DNA of 64,000 nucleotides. Source: CAWAPS01 sp963783945 (GTDB lineage Bacteria > Actinomycetota > Acidimicrobiia > Acidimicrobiales > Palsa-688). The notes under the pieces are model-generated. The model was not told where the DNA came from and searched no databases. It saw nothing but the letters and a program-made list of their open reading frames with translations. Below, piece by piece: positions 17,704-26,379 of the stretch (positions are counted from its first letter, which is position 1; each line of letters opens with the position of its first letter). The stretch covers positions 124,001 through 188,000 of the forward strand of contig CAWAPS010000005.1 of assembly GCA_963783945.1 (NCBI GenBank). The letters run 5' to 3'. The position numbers and the translations under genes are program-made.

Positions 17704-18851
17704 GGGATGGCCGCTGCTCGCCGGGCGACACTGACATGCAGCCTCCAGCCCTTCGGTTCGATCGGTCCGCTCTCCATGACTCCACCGGCCGCCGCCACCC
17801 GCTCTTCCAGACCGGAGAGTCCGGATCCGCACTGGCCGCTACCCCCGACTCCGTCGTCCACGATGTCCACCGAGTCGGCCCCGATGGACACCCGGCACGA
17901 CAGGGCATGCGAGTGGCGCACCACGTTGGTGAGACCCTCTCGTAGCACCCATCCGAACAGCTCCTGGGCCCGTTCATCCACCACGTCCACCGCGCGCGGC
18001 AAATCCCCGGTGATGCCCGCGGCGCGCAGGAGCTCTCGCCCCGTCGCCAGCTCTCCGGCGACCGTCACCTCCCGGTAGTTGGCGACGGCAGCCCGCACGT
18101 CACCGAGAGCCCGCCGGCTGAGCGATTCCACTTCACCGATCTCACGAAGGGCCCCGGGTGGGTCGGACGACCACAGCCGTCGGGCCAGCTCGGCTTTGAC
18201 GGTGATAGTCGTGAGCGAATGACCGAGCAGGTCGTGCAGGTCGCGAGCGATACGGATGCGTTCGTTCTCGGCGGCGAGACGGGCGACCTCCGCCCGGGCC
18301 TCGGCAAGAGAACGGTTGCCCCGCAGGACGCTGAAGAAGCCGAACATGGCTAGGCCGACCATCGGGATGGCAATGGCCGTGCCGTTGTCGATTGCGGCAC
18401 TGAAGCCGGCGTGCCACGACGGGACAGCCGGCGGGACGAAGACCGCCAGAAGGGTGAAGGCCACCACTATGGGGAAGGCGCGGGCGTGCAGCCGGGCAAC
18501 TGCCAGGACGACGATGAACACGCACATCACGAAAGACGTGGCGCGGGCGATCGGCACCTCTCCCGCCCACAGCAGGCCGGCGGCGGCGACGAGCGCCCAG
18601 AACGTGGTGGGACTGGGTGCCCAGACTGCGGTTACGCCCCAGATGTAGACCACACAGAAGGCCGCGAGCAGTGCGAATCCGAGTACCTCCACCGACCCAT
18701 GCGAGTACTGCCCGACTCCACTCGCCGTTGTGAGCAGGTAAGCGAGGAACACCCCGGGGAAGATGACCCGGCGCCAGCCCCGCGCCCATCTGCGTTGCTC
18801 GGTGAGCCAATCGCCGTCCCCCCGCCCGGCCCCCCAGACGTCCACTTCCAT
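17700..18851 (-). CDS. Sensor histidine kinase, DesK-like (HisKA_3)
   Basis: 383 residues from ATG 18851. The N-terminal half has about five to six membrane spans without an obvious extracellular domain. The dimerisation box is ARDLHDLLGHSLTTITVKAE, with the phosphorylated His in the HD pair, after a coiled segment of Ala/Glu/Arg. The ATP-binding part shows REGLTNVVRHSHA (N box), VDIVDDGVGG (G1) and GSGLSGLEERV (G2). This fits the membrane-embedded DesK type that senses the lipid bilayer or cell-envelope stress. The stop overlaps the response regulator start, and the ABC permease gene ends 19 bases upstream. Confidence 0.93.
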   Translation of the reverse strand: MEVDVWGAGRGDGDWLTEQRRWARGWRRVIFPGVFLAYLLTTASGVGQYSHGSVEVLGFALLAAFCVVYIWGVTAVWAPSPTTFWALVAAAGLLWAGEVPIARATSFVMCVFIVVLAVARLHARAFPIVVAFTLLAVFVPPAVPSWHAGFSAAIDNGTAIAIPMVGLAMFGFFSVLRGNRSLAEARAEVARLAAENERIRIARDLHDLLGHSLTTITVKAELARRLWSSDPPGALREIGEVESLSRRALGDVRAAVANYREVTVAGELATGRELLRAAGITGDLPRAVDVVDERAQELFGWVLREGLTNVVRHSHALSCRVSIGADSVDIVDDGVGGSGQCGSGLSGLEERVAAAGGVMESGPIEPKGWRLHVSVARRAAAIP

Positions 18852-18869
18852 CGTCGCCCAACCTACCGT

Positions 18870-19598
18870 TCAGGGCCGGGCGGTGTCCCGCCGGTAGGCC
18901 CGGACGGTCAAGCGGGCCAGCACTGCAGTCCAGACTGCCACCACGATCCAGGCCTCAGCCGGCCAGCCATGACCCCCGATCGCGGTCTTCCCCGCCTGGA
19001 CCAGCCAGTAGGACGGGAGAAGCTTGGCGATGTCCAGCAGCACTCCCGAGGTGGCAAGCGGCCCCCACGCCCCCCCCAGCAGAGCGAGCAGGGACGTGAT
19101 GCCGCCGATGGCGGGGCCGACGGAGTCCGGGGTGACCAGATGGCCGACCAGGATGCCGAGCACCACGAATGGTACGAGCCCGACCAGAATCAGGGCGGTC
19201 ATCGTCAGCCATTCCCCGGGCGACAGGCGTACCCCCAAGGCCGTACCCGCCAGGTAGAGCACCGCCATGCTCATCAGGGCCAAGAGGTAACCGCACACCA
19301 CCTTGGCCCGGAAGTACGCGCTGGTAGGAAGCGGAGTGATGCGTATCTGGCGGGTCCATCCCACCTGGCGTTCGGCCGAGATCCGACCACCAGTGGAGAT
19401 GACCGCCATCATGGTGCCCCAGGCGGCCATGCCCGTCATGTAGTAAAGCGGCAACGGGATGTCGTCGAGGGTTACATGGCGGTTCGAGCCGGCCACCACC
19501 AGGAACAGGATCAGCGGAAAGCCCAGGGAGAAGAGCAGGAACCGCCAGTTGCGAACAGTACGAAGCACTTCGTATCGGACGTAGATAGAGCGCATCAC
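18870..19598 (-). CDS. ABC-2 type transporter permease
   Basis: 242 residues. The start is GTG 19598 or the adjacent ATG 19595, overlapping the ATPase stop. Six membrane spans are visible, from FLLFSLGFPLILFLV to AWIVVAVWTAVLARL. The polar segment SAERQVGWTRQIRITPLPTSAYFRAK between spans 2 and 3 is the usual ABC-2 coupling region. With the ATPase at 19595-20578 it forms a two-component exporter of the drug or lantibiotic-resistance type. Confidence 0.92.
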   Translation of the reverse strand: MMRSIYVRYEVLRTVRNWRFLLFSLGFPLILFLVVAGSNRHVTLDDIPLPLYYMTGMAAWGTMMAVISTGGRISAERQVGWTRQIRITPLPTSAYFRAKVVCGYLLALMSMAVLYLAGTALGVRLSPGEWLTMTALILVGLVPFVVLGILVGHLVTPDSVGPAIGGITSLLALLGGAWGPLATSGVLLDIAKLLPSYWLVQAGKTAIGGHGWPAEAWIVVAVWTAVLARLTVRAYRRDTARP

Positions 19599-20578
19599 TT
19601 GAGTGAACCTTCCTTCTCGTCGTGCTCATCGGCGGTCAGTTCGAGGAACGCATCCTCGAGGCCCGCACCCTTGACTTCGATGTCCCGCGCTTGCGGCCAG
19701 CGAGCTAAGAGCTCCCGAAGGGCAATGTCGGAGTCCCGGCAGGCCAGGACCACTGCTTCACCTCTCCGGTCGGCGCTGGTCACTCCCCCGAGCCACCGAA
19801 GGGTGTCGACGTCGACTCCTGGGAGCGTGGCCCGGATGGTACGGCCCCCCACCCTCGCCTTTATTTCCGTCGCCGGACCGTCGGCCACCACGCGTCCCCT
19901 GGCCATGAGGACGATCCGGTCGGCGTAGGCGTCGGCCTCCTCGAGGTAGTGAGTCGCAAAGAGAATCGTCTTGCCGCTCCCGGCGATTCCCCTCATGGCT
20001 GTCCAGAAGTCGCGACGGCCCTCCACATCGAGCGCCGCAGTCGGCTCGTCGAGCACGAGCAACGCCGGGTTGGCCACCAGTACGAGGGCGAAGCGCACTC
20101 TCTGGGTCTGGCCCCCGGACAGTTTGGTGGTCTGCCGATGGGCGAACTCGGCTGTCTGAGTGACTTCGAGGACCTGCTCCACGGGTAACGGGTCGGGATA
20201 GAGGGAGCCGACCATGGTGATGAGCTCGCGAACGCTCAAGTGCTGGATCAGCGAGCCGGTTTGCAGCATGCCTCCGATCAATCCGGCCTGGACGGCGTCA
20301 GCGGGAGACAGACCGAAAATGGAGGCGGTGCCGGCGTCCGATTGGGCCAGGCCGAGCATCATGTCGATCGTTGTCGACTTGCCTGCGCCGTTCGGGCCTA
20401 GCAGCGCTACGGTCTCACCCGCCGAGATGGAGATGTCCACCCCGCGAACCGCCTGCACCGATCCGTAGGACTTGACCAGCCCGGAGAGGCTGATGCCGTC
20501 TGTGTAAGCCTGGGTTCTCGCCATACCCTCGAACCCTGCCACCGGATCCGAATTTCCGGTAGTGAGCCACCTCACCAA
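19595..20578 (-). CDS. ABC transporter ATP-binding protein (drug-export type)
   Basis: 327 residues from GTG 20578; ATG 20524 is an alternative start that removes 18 residues. Walker A is GPNGAGKST, the signature LSGGQTQRVRFALVLV, Walker B LLVLDEPTAALD, and the switch His lies in FATHYLEEAD. The C-terminal 90 residues (ATLPGVDVDTLRWLGGV...GAGLEDAFLELTAD) form the DUF4162-like regulatory tail seen in exporter ATPases. It is first in the operon ATPase-permease-kinase-regulator. Confidence 0.95.
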   Translation of the reverse strand: MVRWLTTGNSDPVAGFEGMARTQAYTDGISLSGLVKSYGSVQAVRGVDISISAGETVALLGPNGAGKSTTIDMMLGLAQSDAGTASIFGLSPADAVQAGLIGGMLQTGSLIQHLSVRELITMVGSLYPDPLPVEQVLEVTQTAEFAHRQTTKLSGGQTQRVRFALVLVANPALLVLDEPTAALDVEGRRDFWTAMRGIAGSGKTILFATHYLEEADAYADRIVLMARGRVVADGPATEIKARVGGRTIRATLPGVDVDTLRWLGGVTSADRRGEAVVLACRDSDIALRELLARWPQARDIEVKGAGLEDAFLELTADEHDEKEGSLK

Positions 20579-20584
20579 CTGAAC

Positions 20585-20598
20585 CTGACAAATGTCAG
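20585..20598. promoter_or_regulatory. Palindromic operator candidate between divergent genes
   Basis: CTGACA-AA-TGTCAG: two perfect six-base arms. It lies seven bases before the ABC ATPase start and 69 bases before the dioxygenase start. The place suits autoregulation of the exporter operon by the NarL-type regulator, or control of both directions. The binding protein is not shown by sequence. Confidence 0.45.
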
Positions 20599-20666
20599 AT
20601 CGCCGCAGGCGTGGCGACCTCGACCCGACGACCGGTGTCGCCGGCCTCCGTCACCAAGGAGCGACC

Positions 20667-21497
20667 ATGACAGCAACGAACATCGCCGATAGTCACACGG
20701 AAAGAGTGTGCAGGTCATTTGACCGAACCCCCGACCCCAGAACCAAGGAGATCCTCACGGCCGCCGTTCGGTATCTCCACGGGTTCGTCGAAGAGGTCGG
20801 ACTCACCCGGGCCGAGTGGCTCGCCGCTATCGAGTTCCTGACCGCCGTCGGCCACGCCTGCGACGAACTTCGGCAAGAGTTCATCCTGCTGTCGGACACC
20901 CTCGGACTTTCGATGCTCGTAGAGATGATCAACGAACGAAAGGCCGCGGGAGCCACCGATCCGACGGTTCTGGGGCCCTTTCATGTGCCCGACGCGCCGC
21001 CGCGGTCTTTTGGTGACTCGATAGTCGACGACGCGTCCATTGGCGGCGACCCGCTCGTATTGCACGGCACCGTCCGGCGGCTGGACGGCCGCCCCGTTGG
21101 CGGTGCCACCGTCGAGGTGTGGGAGGTGCAGCCGAACGGCCGTTATGACATCGAGGAGGACCCGGAGAAACGAAATCTGCGAGGCGCGTTCCAGACCGGC
21201 GACGACGGGCGCTACGAGCTGCGCACGGTGCGCCCAGTCGACTACACCATCCCCGACGACGGTCCCGTGGGGGCGATGCTCCGGGCGACCAGGAGGGGCT
21301 CGTGGCGACCCGCCCACATCCATCTTCTGGTCCGGGCCGCCGGATTCAGGACGCTCGTGACCCACGCGTTCGACGGGGACTCTCGCCGTCTGAGCGACGA
21401 CGCGGTATTCGCCGTCGGCGACTCGCTAATCGCGCCGATGTCAGATGGCGACTGCGAATTCGACCTGGTGATCGAAAAGGACGAAAGCGAGGGTTAG
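20667..21497 (+). CDS. Intradiol ring-cleavage dioxygenase (hydroxyquinol 1,2-dioxygenase type)
   Basis: 276 residues from ATG 20667, with AAGGAG five bases upstream; the frame is open to 20592 but the ATG fits the family. An N-terminal helical domain (RTKEILTAAVRYLHGFVEEVGLT) mediates dimers. The catalytic part begins TVLGPFHVPDAP. The Fe(III) ligands are the Tyr in PNGRYD, the Tyr in RPVDYTIP and the two His in WRPAHIHLLV. The enzyme opens hydroxyquinol or catechol to the muconate or maleylacetate. No maleylacetate reductase is next to it, so it stands alone here. Confidence 0.93.
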   Translation: MTATNIADSHTERVCRSFDRTPDPRTKEILTAAVRYLHGFVEEVGLTRAEWLAAIEFLTAVGHACDELRQEFILLSDTLGLSMLVEMINERKAAGATDPTVLGPFHVPDAPPRSFGDSIVDDASIGGDPLVLHGTVRRLDGRPVGGATVEVWEVQPNGRYDIEEDPEKRNLRGAFQTGDDGRYELRTVRPVDYTIPDDGPVGAMLRATRRGSWRPAHIHLLVRAAGFRTLVTHAFDGDSRRLSDDAVFAVGDSLIAPMSDGDCEFDLVIEKDESEG

Positions 21498-21513
21498 TAG
21501 GCGACTTCCGGTA

Positions 21514-21603
21514 GGGCTCGCCACGAAACAACTTGACGCAATTCTCTTGTAAACATGCATGTCGTGGCACAGGACTTGCTGCAAGTTGTTTCGTGTCGGG
21601 CCC
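21514..21603. repeat. Intergenic inverted repeat
   Basis: The arms 21514-21535 and 21582-21603 are inverted copies with 20 of 22 bases matching; the inner 14 (CACGAAACAACTTG) are perfect. The 46-base loop contains the palindrome ACATGCATGT. It lies between the dioxygenase stop and the next small gene. It could be a long terminator-like stem or a mobile palindromic element. Confidence 0.6.
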
Positions 21604-21676
21604 TTAGCGGGCGCTCGCCCGCGACCGGCCGGGCCGACGTACTCTCTCAGGCATCGGCTCGGCCCTGTTCGCTCTA

Positions 21677-22081
21677 GTGGGATCTCTGTTCGGCCTGTCC
21701 CAGACGCAGGCGCTGGTAGTGCTGTTCGTGGTGCTCCCGCTGGCGCTCGCGGCGGTGATCGTCCCGCTGGCCGTCTGGCGGTTGTCGAGAGGGCCGAAGC
21801 CAGTGCTCACTTCGGAGATCCTGGACCACGGCCTGCCGGGAGAGGCGGAGATCATCTCGGTCAGGCCGCTCGGCAGCTTTCTGGAATTGCGGCCGATGGT
21901 CCGATTCGTGCTGCGGGTTTCCGCCGACTCCGGTGGGGATCCCTTCGAGCTGGAAGTGGTTCAGTCGCTGCCGCGTGCCGTCATGAGCAACTTTCGGCCC
22001 GGTGGCATGGTCGAGGTCCGACTCACGCCCGACCACTCGAGGGGTGCCGTCGTTTGGGGCAACCGGCCCTACGCCGGCTGA
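21677..22081 (+). CDS. Small membrane-anchored hypothetical protein
   Basis: 134 residues from GTG 21677. One membrane span lies near the N-terminus (ALVVLFVVLPLALAAVIVPLAVW), followed by a soluble beta-rich part (GEAEIISVRPLGSFLELRPMVRFVLRVSA...FRPGGMVEVRLTPD). The pattern resembles small actinobacterial membrane proteins with a cytoplasmic or periplasmic OB/barrel-like domain. No function is recognised. It is convergent with the aldolase gene 33 bases away. Confidence 0.7.
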   Translation: MGSLFGLSQTQALVVLFVVLPLALAAVIVPLAVWRLSRGPKPVLTSEILDHGLPGEAEIISVRPLGSFLELRPMVRFVLRVSADSGGDPFELEVVQSLPRAVMSNFRPGGMVEVRLTPDHSRGAVVWGNRPYAG

Positions 22082-22114
22082 TCGGGTCCGCTTGGGGACG
22101 CCCCGATTGCGTGG

Positions 22115-23002
22115 CTATTTGATCGAGGCGGCGTAGATGTTGGCGATCGACCGGTCCAGCACGGCGTCGAATTCCTCGTCGGGTTGATCGACCGAAAGTC
22201 CCTCGGAGAACGCCCGGGAGAAAGAGGCGATGACGCCATGATTTCGGGCCAAGAGGGCGCACGCCTCCTCCTGGGTGTAACCCCCCGACAGGGCGACGAC
22301 CCGTAGAACCCGGGCGTGGTTCAACAGATCCTCATAGAAGTCGTCCACCGACGGCAGGCTCAGCTTCACAATGACGTGCTCATCAGGAGCCAGACGGTCG
22401 AGGTGCTCGAGAATGCCGGCCTTGAGCAGCTTCTCGGCTTCGGCTTTCTCGGGACTGTGGATGTCGACTTCCGGCTCGATGATCGGCACGAGATCGGCGC
22501 TGAGGATTTGGCGAGCCAACTCGAACTGCTGATCGACGATGGCTTTGACTCCACCGGGATTGGCCCGCTTTATGAAGGACCGCATCTTGGTCCCGAAGGC
22601 TCCTTTGTCACCTGCTTTCGAGAGCAGGGCGTCGAGATCCGGAATCGGCTTCATGACCTGAACACCGTCGGCTTCGGCGACTAGGCCCTTGTCGACCTTC
22701 AGGAAGGGCACCACGTGCTTGGTCTCCCAGAGATAGCGCACGGAATCGACACCCTGGATCTGGCGGTCCATGGTGTTCTCGAACAGGATGGAACCGAGAA
22801 TGCGATCGCCATCGAAGGCGGGGCTGGAGACGATCCGGCTCCGCATGGCGTGCACCAAGGCGAACATCTCGTCGTCATTCGAATAGGCGTCGCTCCCGAT
22901 GCCATAGTGCTCGAGCGCGCTTGGTGTGCTGCCACCACTTTGGTCCAGAGCGGCGATGAAGCCTGGAGCGGACTTCACCTTCTCGAACTGCTGCTCGTTC
23001 AT
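22115..23002 (-). CDS. fda: Fructose-bisphosphate aldolase, class I
   Basis: 295 residues from ATG 23002. SAPGFIAALDQSGGSTPSAL at the N-terminus and VVPFLKVDKGL, PIIEPEVDIHS and VIVKLSLPS carry the substrate and Schiff-base Lys regions of the bacterial class I enzyme; LSGGYTQEEACALLARN is near the end. The enzyme splits fructose 1,6-bisphosphate into two triose phosphates without a metal. It is a single-gene unit with no sugar genes on the same strand next to it. Confidence 0.95.
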   Translation of the reverse strand: MNEQQFEKVKSAPGFIAALDQSGGSTPSALEHYGIGSDAYSNDDEMFALVHAMRSRIVSSPAFDGDRILGSILFENTMDRQIQGVDSVRYLWETKHVVPFLKVDKGLVAEADGVQVMKPIPDLDALLSKAGDKGAFGTKMRSFIKRANPGGVKAIVDQQFELARQILSADLVPIIEPEVDIHSPEKAEAEKLLKAGILEHLDRLAPDEHVIVKLSLPSVDDFYEDLLNHARVLRVVALSGGYTQEEACALLARNHGVIASFSRAFSEGLSVDQPDEEFDAVLDRSIANIYAASIK

Positions 23003-23177
23003 CCAGGGCCTCCAATCCGCCGGGGCTCGCTCGCTGCGAGCCGCCGCGGCGCGTTGTCCTGACCAAGACGATAGCGCCGCCTCAGCGTCGGTTGGGCTTC
23101 TGGGTGCCGGGCGGCGCGGCCCCGGTCGAGCGGCCCGTTCGCAGGCACCGCGGGCCCGGCGGGGCCCGCTGGGTCCA

Positions 23178-23465
23178 TCACCGCTCGGCTGTGCCGCCCG
23201 CTCTTTTCGAAGTGGCTCGCTCCGGCCAGCGCCACCGGCCCTCGAGATCGATCTCCAGCCATCCGAGCTTGTGGCGGAGGTCGTTGATGAGCCCGACCGT
23301 ATTCTCGGCCACGGCGCGAGTAACGCCCCGTCGGATATGACCTTCGTGGTCGAAGAGCTCCTGCTCGAGATAGCGCACGTTTGCGACGGCGGCGGTCTTC
23401 TCGACTGGTGACATGATCGGCGAATCGCTGACAGCGTTGCCGGACGATCTCGAAGCGGTTCTCAT
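23178..23465 (-). CDS. Small hypothetical protein
   Basis: 95 residues from ATG 23465, eight bases after GGAG; an ATG at 23474 directly abuts the GGAG and is less likely. It is soluble, with a probable helical core (VEKTAAVANVRYLEQELFDHEGHIRRGVTRAVAENTVGLINDLRHKLGW) and a basic tail. The family is not recognised. A 19-base palindrome (23537-23555) lies 72 bases upstream and may regulate it. Confidence 0.65.
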   Translation of the reverse strand: MRTASRSSGNAVSDSPIMSPVEKTAAVANVRYLEQELFDHEGHIRRGVTRAVAENTVGLINDLRHKLGWLEIDLEGRWRWPERATSKRAGGTAER

Positions 23466-23536
23466 CACTGACATCTCCTTTTTCCCACTTGTAGATGTCG
23501 CGGTCCTATCCAGGAAATACCACGATGAGCCGTTCG

Positions 23537-23555
23537 GTTGGTCAGCCTGACCAAC
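23537..23555. promoter_or_regulatory. Near-perfect palindrome, operator or terminator
   Basis: GTTGGTCAGCCTGACCAAC: nine-base arms around one central C. It lies between the end of the PfkB kinase gene and the start of the small hypothetical gene, both on the minus strand. The absence of a T-run and the compact symmetry favour an operator for the hypothetical gene over a terminator. Confidence 0.5.
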
Positions 23556-23641
23556 AAGACCCCAACCCATCACCAACTTCACGGGGAGCGAGGCTTTAGC
23601 TGGCTTGACCCAACAAAATCGGCCCCGGTGAACGCCGAGCG

Positions 23642-24544
23642 TCATCCGCCGGTCGGCCGTCTGGCACCGATCTGACCCACCGATTCGCTCGCCGCCCTCA
23701 CCGCGCTCGCTACCGCGTGACGCAGCAGCCGGACGTCCGGCCGGCGGGTCGACCCGGACGACAGCTCGGCCGCCAGAACGCCGACGAAGACGTCTCCTGC
23801 CCCGGTCGTATCGACCACCGGGGCCGGCGGGGCCGGCTGCATCCAGGCCCCCCGGGCCGACGCAACTATCGCGCCCGATGCCCCGGTCGTGACGACCACC
23901 GCCGCCGGACCGCTGCGGAGCAACGATCTGGCCGCTCCGGCCGCATCTACGTGATCCTCCCCTAGCAACAACTCCGCTTCGCGCTTGTTGACAACGAGAA
24001 CGTCGACCCGTTGCAGCACCGGGCCCGGCACCGGGCCTGCCGGCGCGGCGTTGAGCACGACCGTGGCGGAGGGACCGGCCCGAAAGGCCGCCGCCGCCAC
24101 TGTGTCCACGCTGACCTCGAGCTGGACCACGAGCAGGCTGGCGTCGCTGATGACGGATGATGCCCGGTCGACGTCGTCCGGCAGCAGCTGGGCGTTTGCT
24201 CCTGGAGCGACGACGATCTCGTTTTCCCCATCGGGCGTGACGACGACGAACGCCGCGCCGCTCCGCACGCCGGCCGTCCGGCTGATCCACCTGGTGTCGA
24301 CGCCGGCGGCCTGGAGGCCGGCGATCAGCTGGCCGCCGCGGTGGTCGTCACCAACTCGACCGACCAGCGCGGTCCGGGCACCGTGGGTCGCGGCGGCCAC
24401 GGCTTGGTTGGCGCCCTTGCCCCCATCGGCCGTTAGGAGCAAGGCGTTCCCGACGGTTTCGCCGGGGGCCGGGCGCCGGTCTACGCGCAGGAGGTAGTCC
24501 TCGTTGATCGACCCCACCACGACGACATTGCCGGCCACGGGCAC
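23642..24544 (-). CDS. PfkB-family carbohydrate kinase (ribokinase-like)
   Basis: 300 residues from GTG 24544 (MPVAGNVVVVGSINEDYLLRV); ATG 24595 would add 17 residues and GTG 24538 would remove two. PfkB signature 1 is DGGKGANQAVAAA and signature 2 is DTTGAGDVFVGVL, with the catalytic Asp in GAGD. The order of substrate lid (RVDRRPAPGETV) and ATP site fits ribokinase. It phosphorylates ribose or a related sugar or nucleoside. It is divergent from the LLM oxidoreductase gene. Confidence 0.88.
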   Translation of the reverse strand: MPVAGNVVVVGSINEDYLLRVDRRPAPGETVGNALLLTADGGKGANQAVAAATHGARTALVGRVGDDHRGGQLIAGLQAAGVDTRWISRTAGVRSGAAFVVVTPDGENEIVVAPGANAQLLPDDVDRASSVISDASLLVVQLEVSVDTVAAAAFRAGPSATVVLNAAPAGPVPGPVLQRVDVLVVNKREAELLLGEDHVDAAGAARSLLRSGPAAVVVTTGASGAIVASARGAWMQPAPPAPVVDTTGAGDVFVGVLAAELSSGSTRRPDVRLLRHAVASAVRAASESVGQIGARRPTGG

Positions 24545-24731
24545 CAGGATCGCGCTTGCGATTGCCGGGACAGGGGACCGGCGATGGCGCGCCATAATCG
24601 TGAGCGATGACGCCTCGCTCGGCCACCTCAGACCCACCCAGAGCAGACCGGCAGGGTCCGGCCGGAGGATACCGGCGGCGGCCCGCCGCGGGACACCGGC
24701 CCCGGCCCGGCCCGAGCGGCGGGGGCCGCTG

Positions 24732-25640
24732 ATGCGGATCGGCATCTCGCTCGGCACGACCTTCCAGGTCGAGGACCATCGTCAAGGTCCGAGCCTCGTG
24801 CTGGACCAGGCCCGGGCCGCCGCCCGGGCCGGTCTCGACACCCTCTCGCTCGGCGACCACCACGCGACCGGTCCCACGTCGTACGTTCAGAACGTGCCGA
24901 TGCTCGGACGAATCCTCGCCGAGTGGGACAGCCGGCCGGCCGGTTGCCTCTTTCTCGTGCCGCTATGGCATCCGGTCCTGCTGGCCGAGCAGATCGGGAC
25001 GCTGGCCGCCATGGCCTCGGGACCGTTCGTGGTGCAGACCGGCCTCGGTGGCGGTTCGACCCAGTTCCGAGCCATGGGAGTGGATCTGGGCGATCGGGGC
25101 CGTCTGCTCGAGGAGGGCATCGTCGTGGTCCAGGCCCTTCTGCGGGGCGAGACCGTGAGCAGCGCGTCGTGGGGCGTCACCGGCGCCTGCATCGCCCCAC
25201 TTCCGCCCCACGGCACCGAATGGTGGATAGGCGCCGGAGCTCCAGTTCCCATCGATCGAGCCGCCCGGTTGGGAGATTGCTGGTACGGCAATGCCGACCT
25301 GACACCCGTTACGGCTGCGACTGCCTTGACCGCCTACCGCGAGGCCTGCGATCGGTGGGGGCGCCAACCGATCCGCCTCCCGATACGCAAGGACGTGTTC
25401 ATCGCCGACACTGCGGGAGAAGCCGAGAGAGTAGGCGACAAGCTGATGGAAGCGGGCTACCGGGGCTTCGAGCGGGCTGCGGTCGCCTACGGCGATCCCG
25501 ACTCCGTCGCCGAACAGCTCGCGGTGTTCGCTGAGCTCGGTTTCACCGATGTGATCATCCGCACCATGACCGCGCCGCCGGAGGCCGCTCGACGGTCCGT
25601 CGAACTGGCCGGAGAGGTCCGGGCGCGCCTCCAGCGCTAG
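24732..25640 (+). CDS. LLM-class F420-dependent oxidoreductase
   Basis: 302 residues from ATG 24732; the frame runs open upstream but MRIGISLGTTFQ is the natural family start. The luciferase-like TIM barrel has AARAGLDTLSLGDHH, FVVQTGLGGGSTQFRAMG and WWIGAGAPVPIDRAARLGDCW, and ends with YGDPDSVAEQLAVFAELGFTDVIIR. These segments fit the F420-using subgroup, with hydride transfer between F420 and an alcohol or alkene. The substrate is unknown. Confidence 0.9.
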   Translation: MRIGISLGTTFQVEDHRQGPSLVLDQARAAARAGLDTLSLGDHHATGPTSYVQNVPMLGRILAEWDSRPAGCLFLVPLWHPVLLAEQIGTLAAMASGPFVVQTGLGGGSTQFRAMGVDLGDRGRLLEEGIVVVQALLRGETVSSASWGVTGACIAPLPPHGTEWWIGAGAPVPIDRAARLGDCWYGNADLTPVTAATALTAYREACDRWGRQPIRLPIRKDVFIADTAGEAERVGDKLMEAGYRGFERAAVAYGDPDSVAEQLAVFAELGFTDVIIRTMTAPPEAARRSVELAGEVRARLQR

Positions 25641-25733
25641 AGGCAGGGCACCGCAGTCGGGCAGGCTGCGGGCGAATCTCCCTTAGGGCACCGCCGTATC
25701 GCTGGAGCCCGGCCGAAGGGTCATGCGGCCTGA

Positions 25734-26225
25734 TCAGGGCACCACCGTGACCGGCCAGCGCCCGGCGCGTACCAGCCGGACTGCCAGCGAGCCGACCAGC
25801 CGGTGACCGGCGTGGGTGGACGCCCCGACCACGACCAGGTCGGCCCGGAGGTCATCGGCCACCGCGGTCAGCTCGACGAACGGGTCGCCATGTCGTACGA
25901 CCAGCTCTGCCGGCACCCCGTGGTAGGCGGCACCCTCCTCCACCCGCTGGCGCAGCTCGTCGGCCAGCTCGTTGGGCAGAGTGGCGCTCAGGCCGCCCGG
26001 GGCCATGGCGGCGAACGCCGGGGTAGTGGGCACGAATACGCACACCAGCCGGGACCCCTCTCGGCGAGCCAGCCCGCCGGCGAAGGCGGCGGCCCTCATG
26101 GAGGTGTCCGAGCCGTCGAGCCCGGCCACGATGACGCTCGGCCCGTCGTTGCCGAATTCGAACCAGCCGGACCCGGCGTTCTCTTGGGCCAAACCACCCT
26201 CCTTCGATCCGTTGCCTTGAACCAT
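25734..26225 (-). CDS. Universal stress protein (UspA family)
   Basis: 163 residues from ATG 26225. It is a single Usp domain starting SVIVAGLDGSDTSMRAAAFA, with an ATP-binding end LVVVGASTHAGHRLVGSLAVRLVRAGRWPVTVVP (G-x2-G-x9-G-like). A 30-residue N-terminal extension (MVQGNGSKEGGLAQENAG) is unusual. It acts in the cytoplasm under stress and probably binds ATP. It is a monocistronic minus-strand gene. Confidence 0.9.
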   Translation of the reverse strand: MVQGNGSKEGGLAQENAGSGWFEFGNDGPSVIVAGLDGSDTSMRAAAFAGGLARREGSRLVCVFVPTTPAFAAMAPGGLSATLPNELADELRQRVEEGAAYHGVPAELVVRHGDPFVELTAVADDLRADLVVVGASTHAGHRLVGSLAVRLVRAGRWPVTVVP

Positions 26226-26379
26226 CCGGGCCGGCCGGCCGCGGCCTACGCCTCTGAACGGGTCGGCGACGACGGTACTAGCGCCGTCCGGCGCCCGGCG
26301 GATTTTCAGCCCATTTTCCTGTCGCGCCCGGTGGATGGAAAGGCGGGTTGGCCCAGCGCGTCGGGGGTAGTTAAGAGCC

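Noticed and set aside
23466..24290. A 370-residue minus-strand frame covering the PfkB gene and the small hypothetical gene
   Set aside because: Its N-terminal two thirds are an arginine- and glycine-rich shadow of the PfkB kinase; only the last 95 residues look like a protein.
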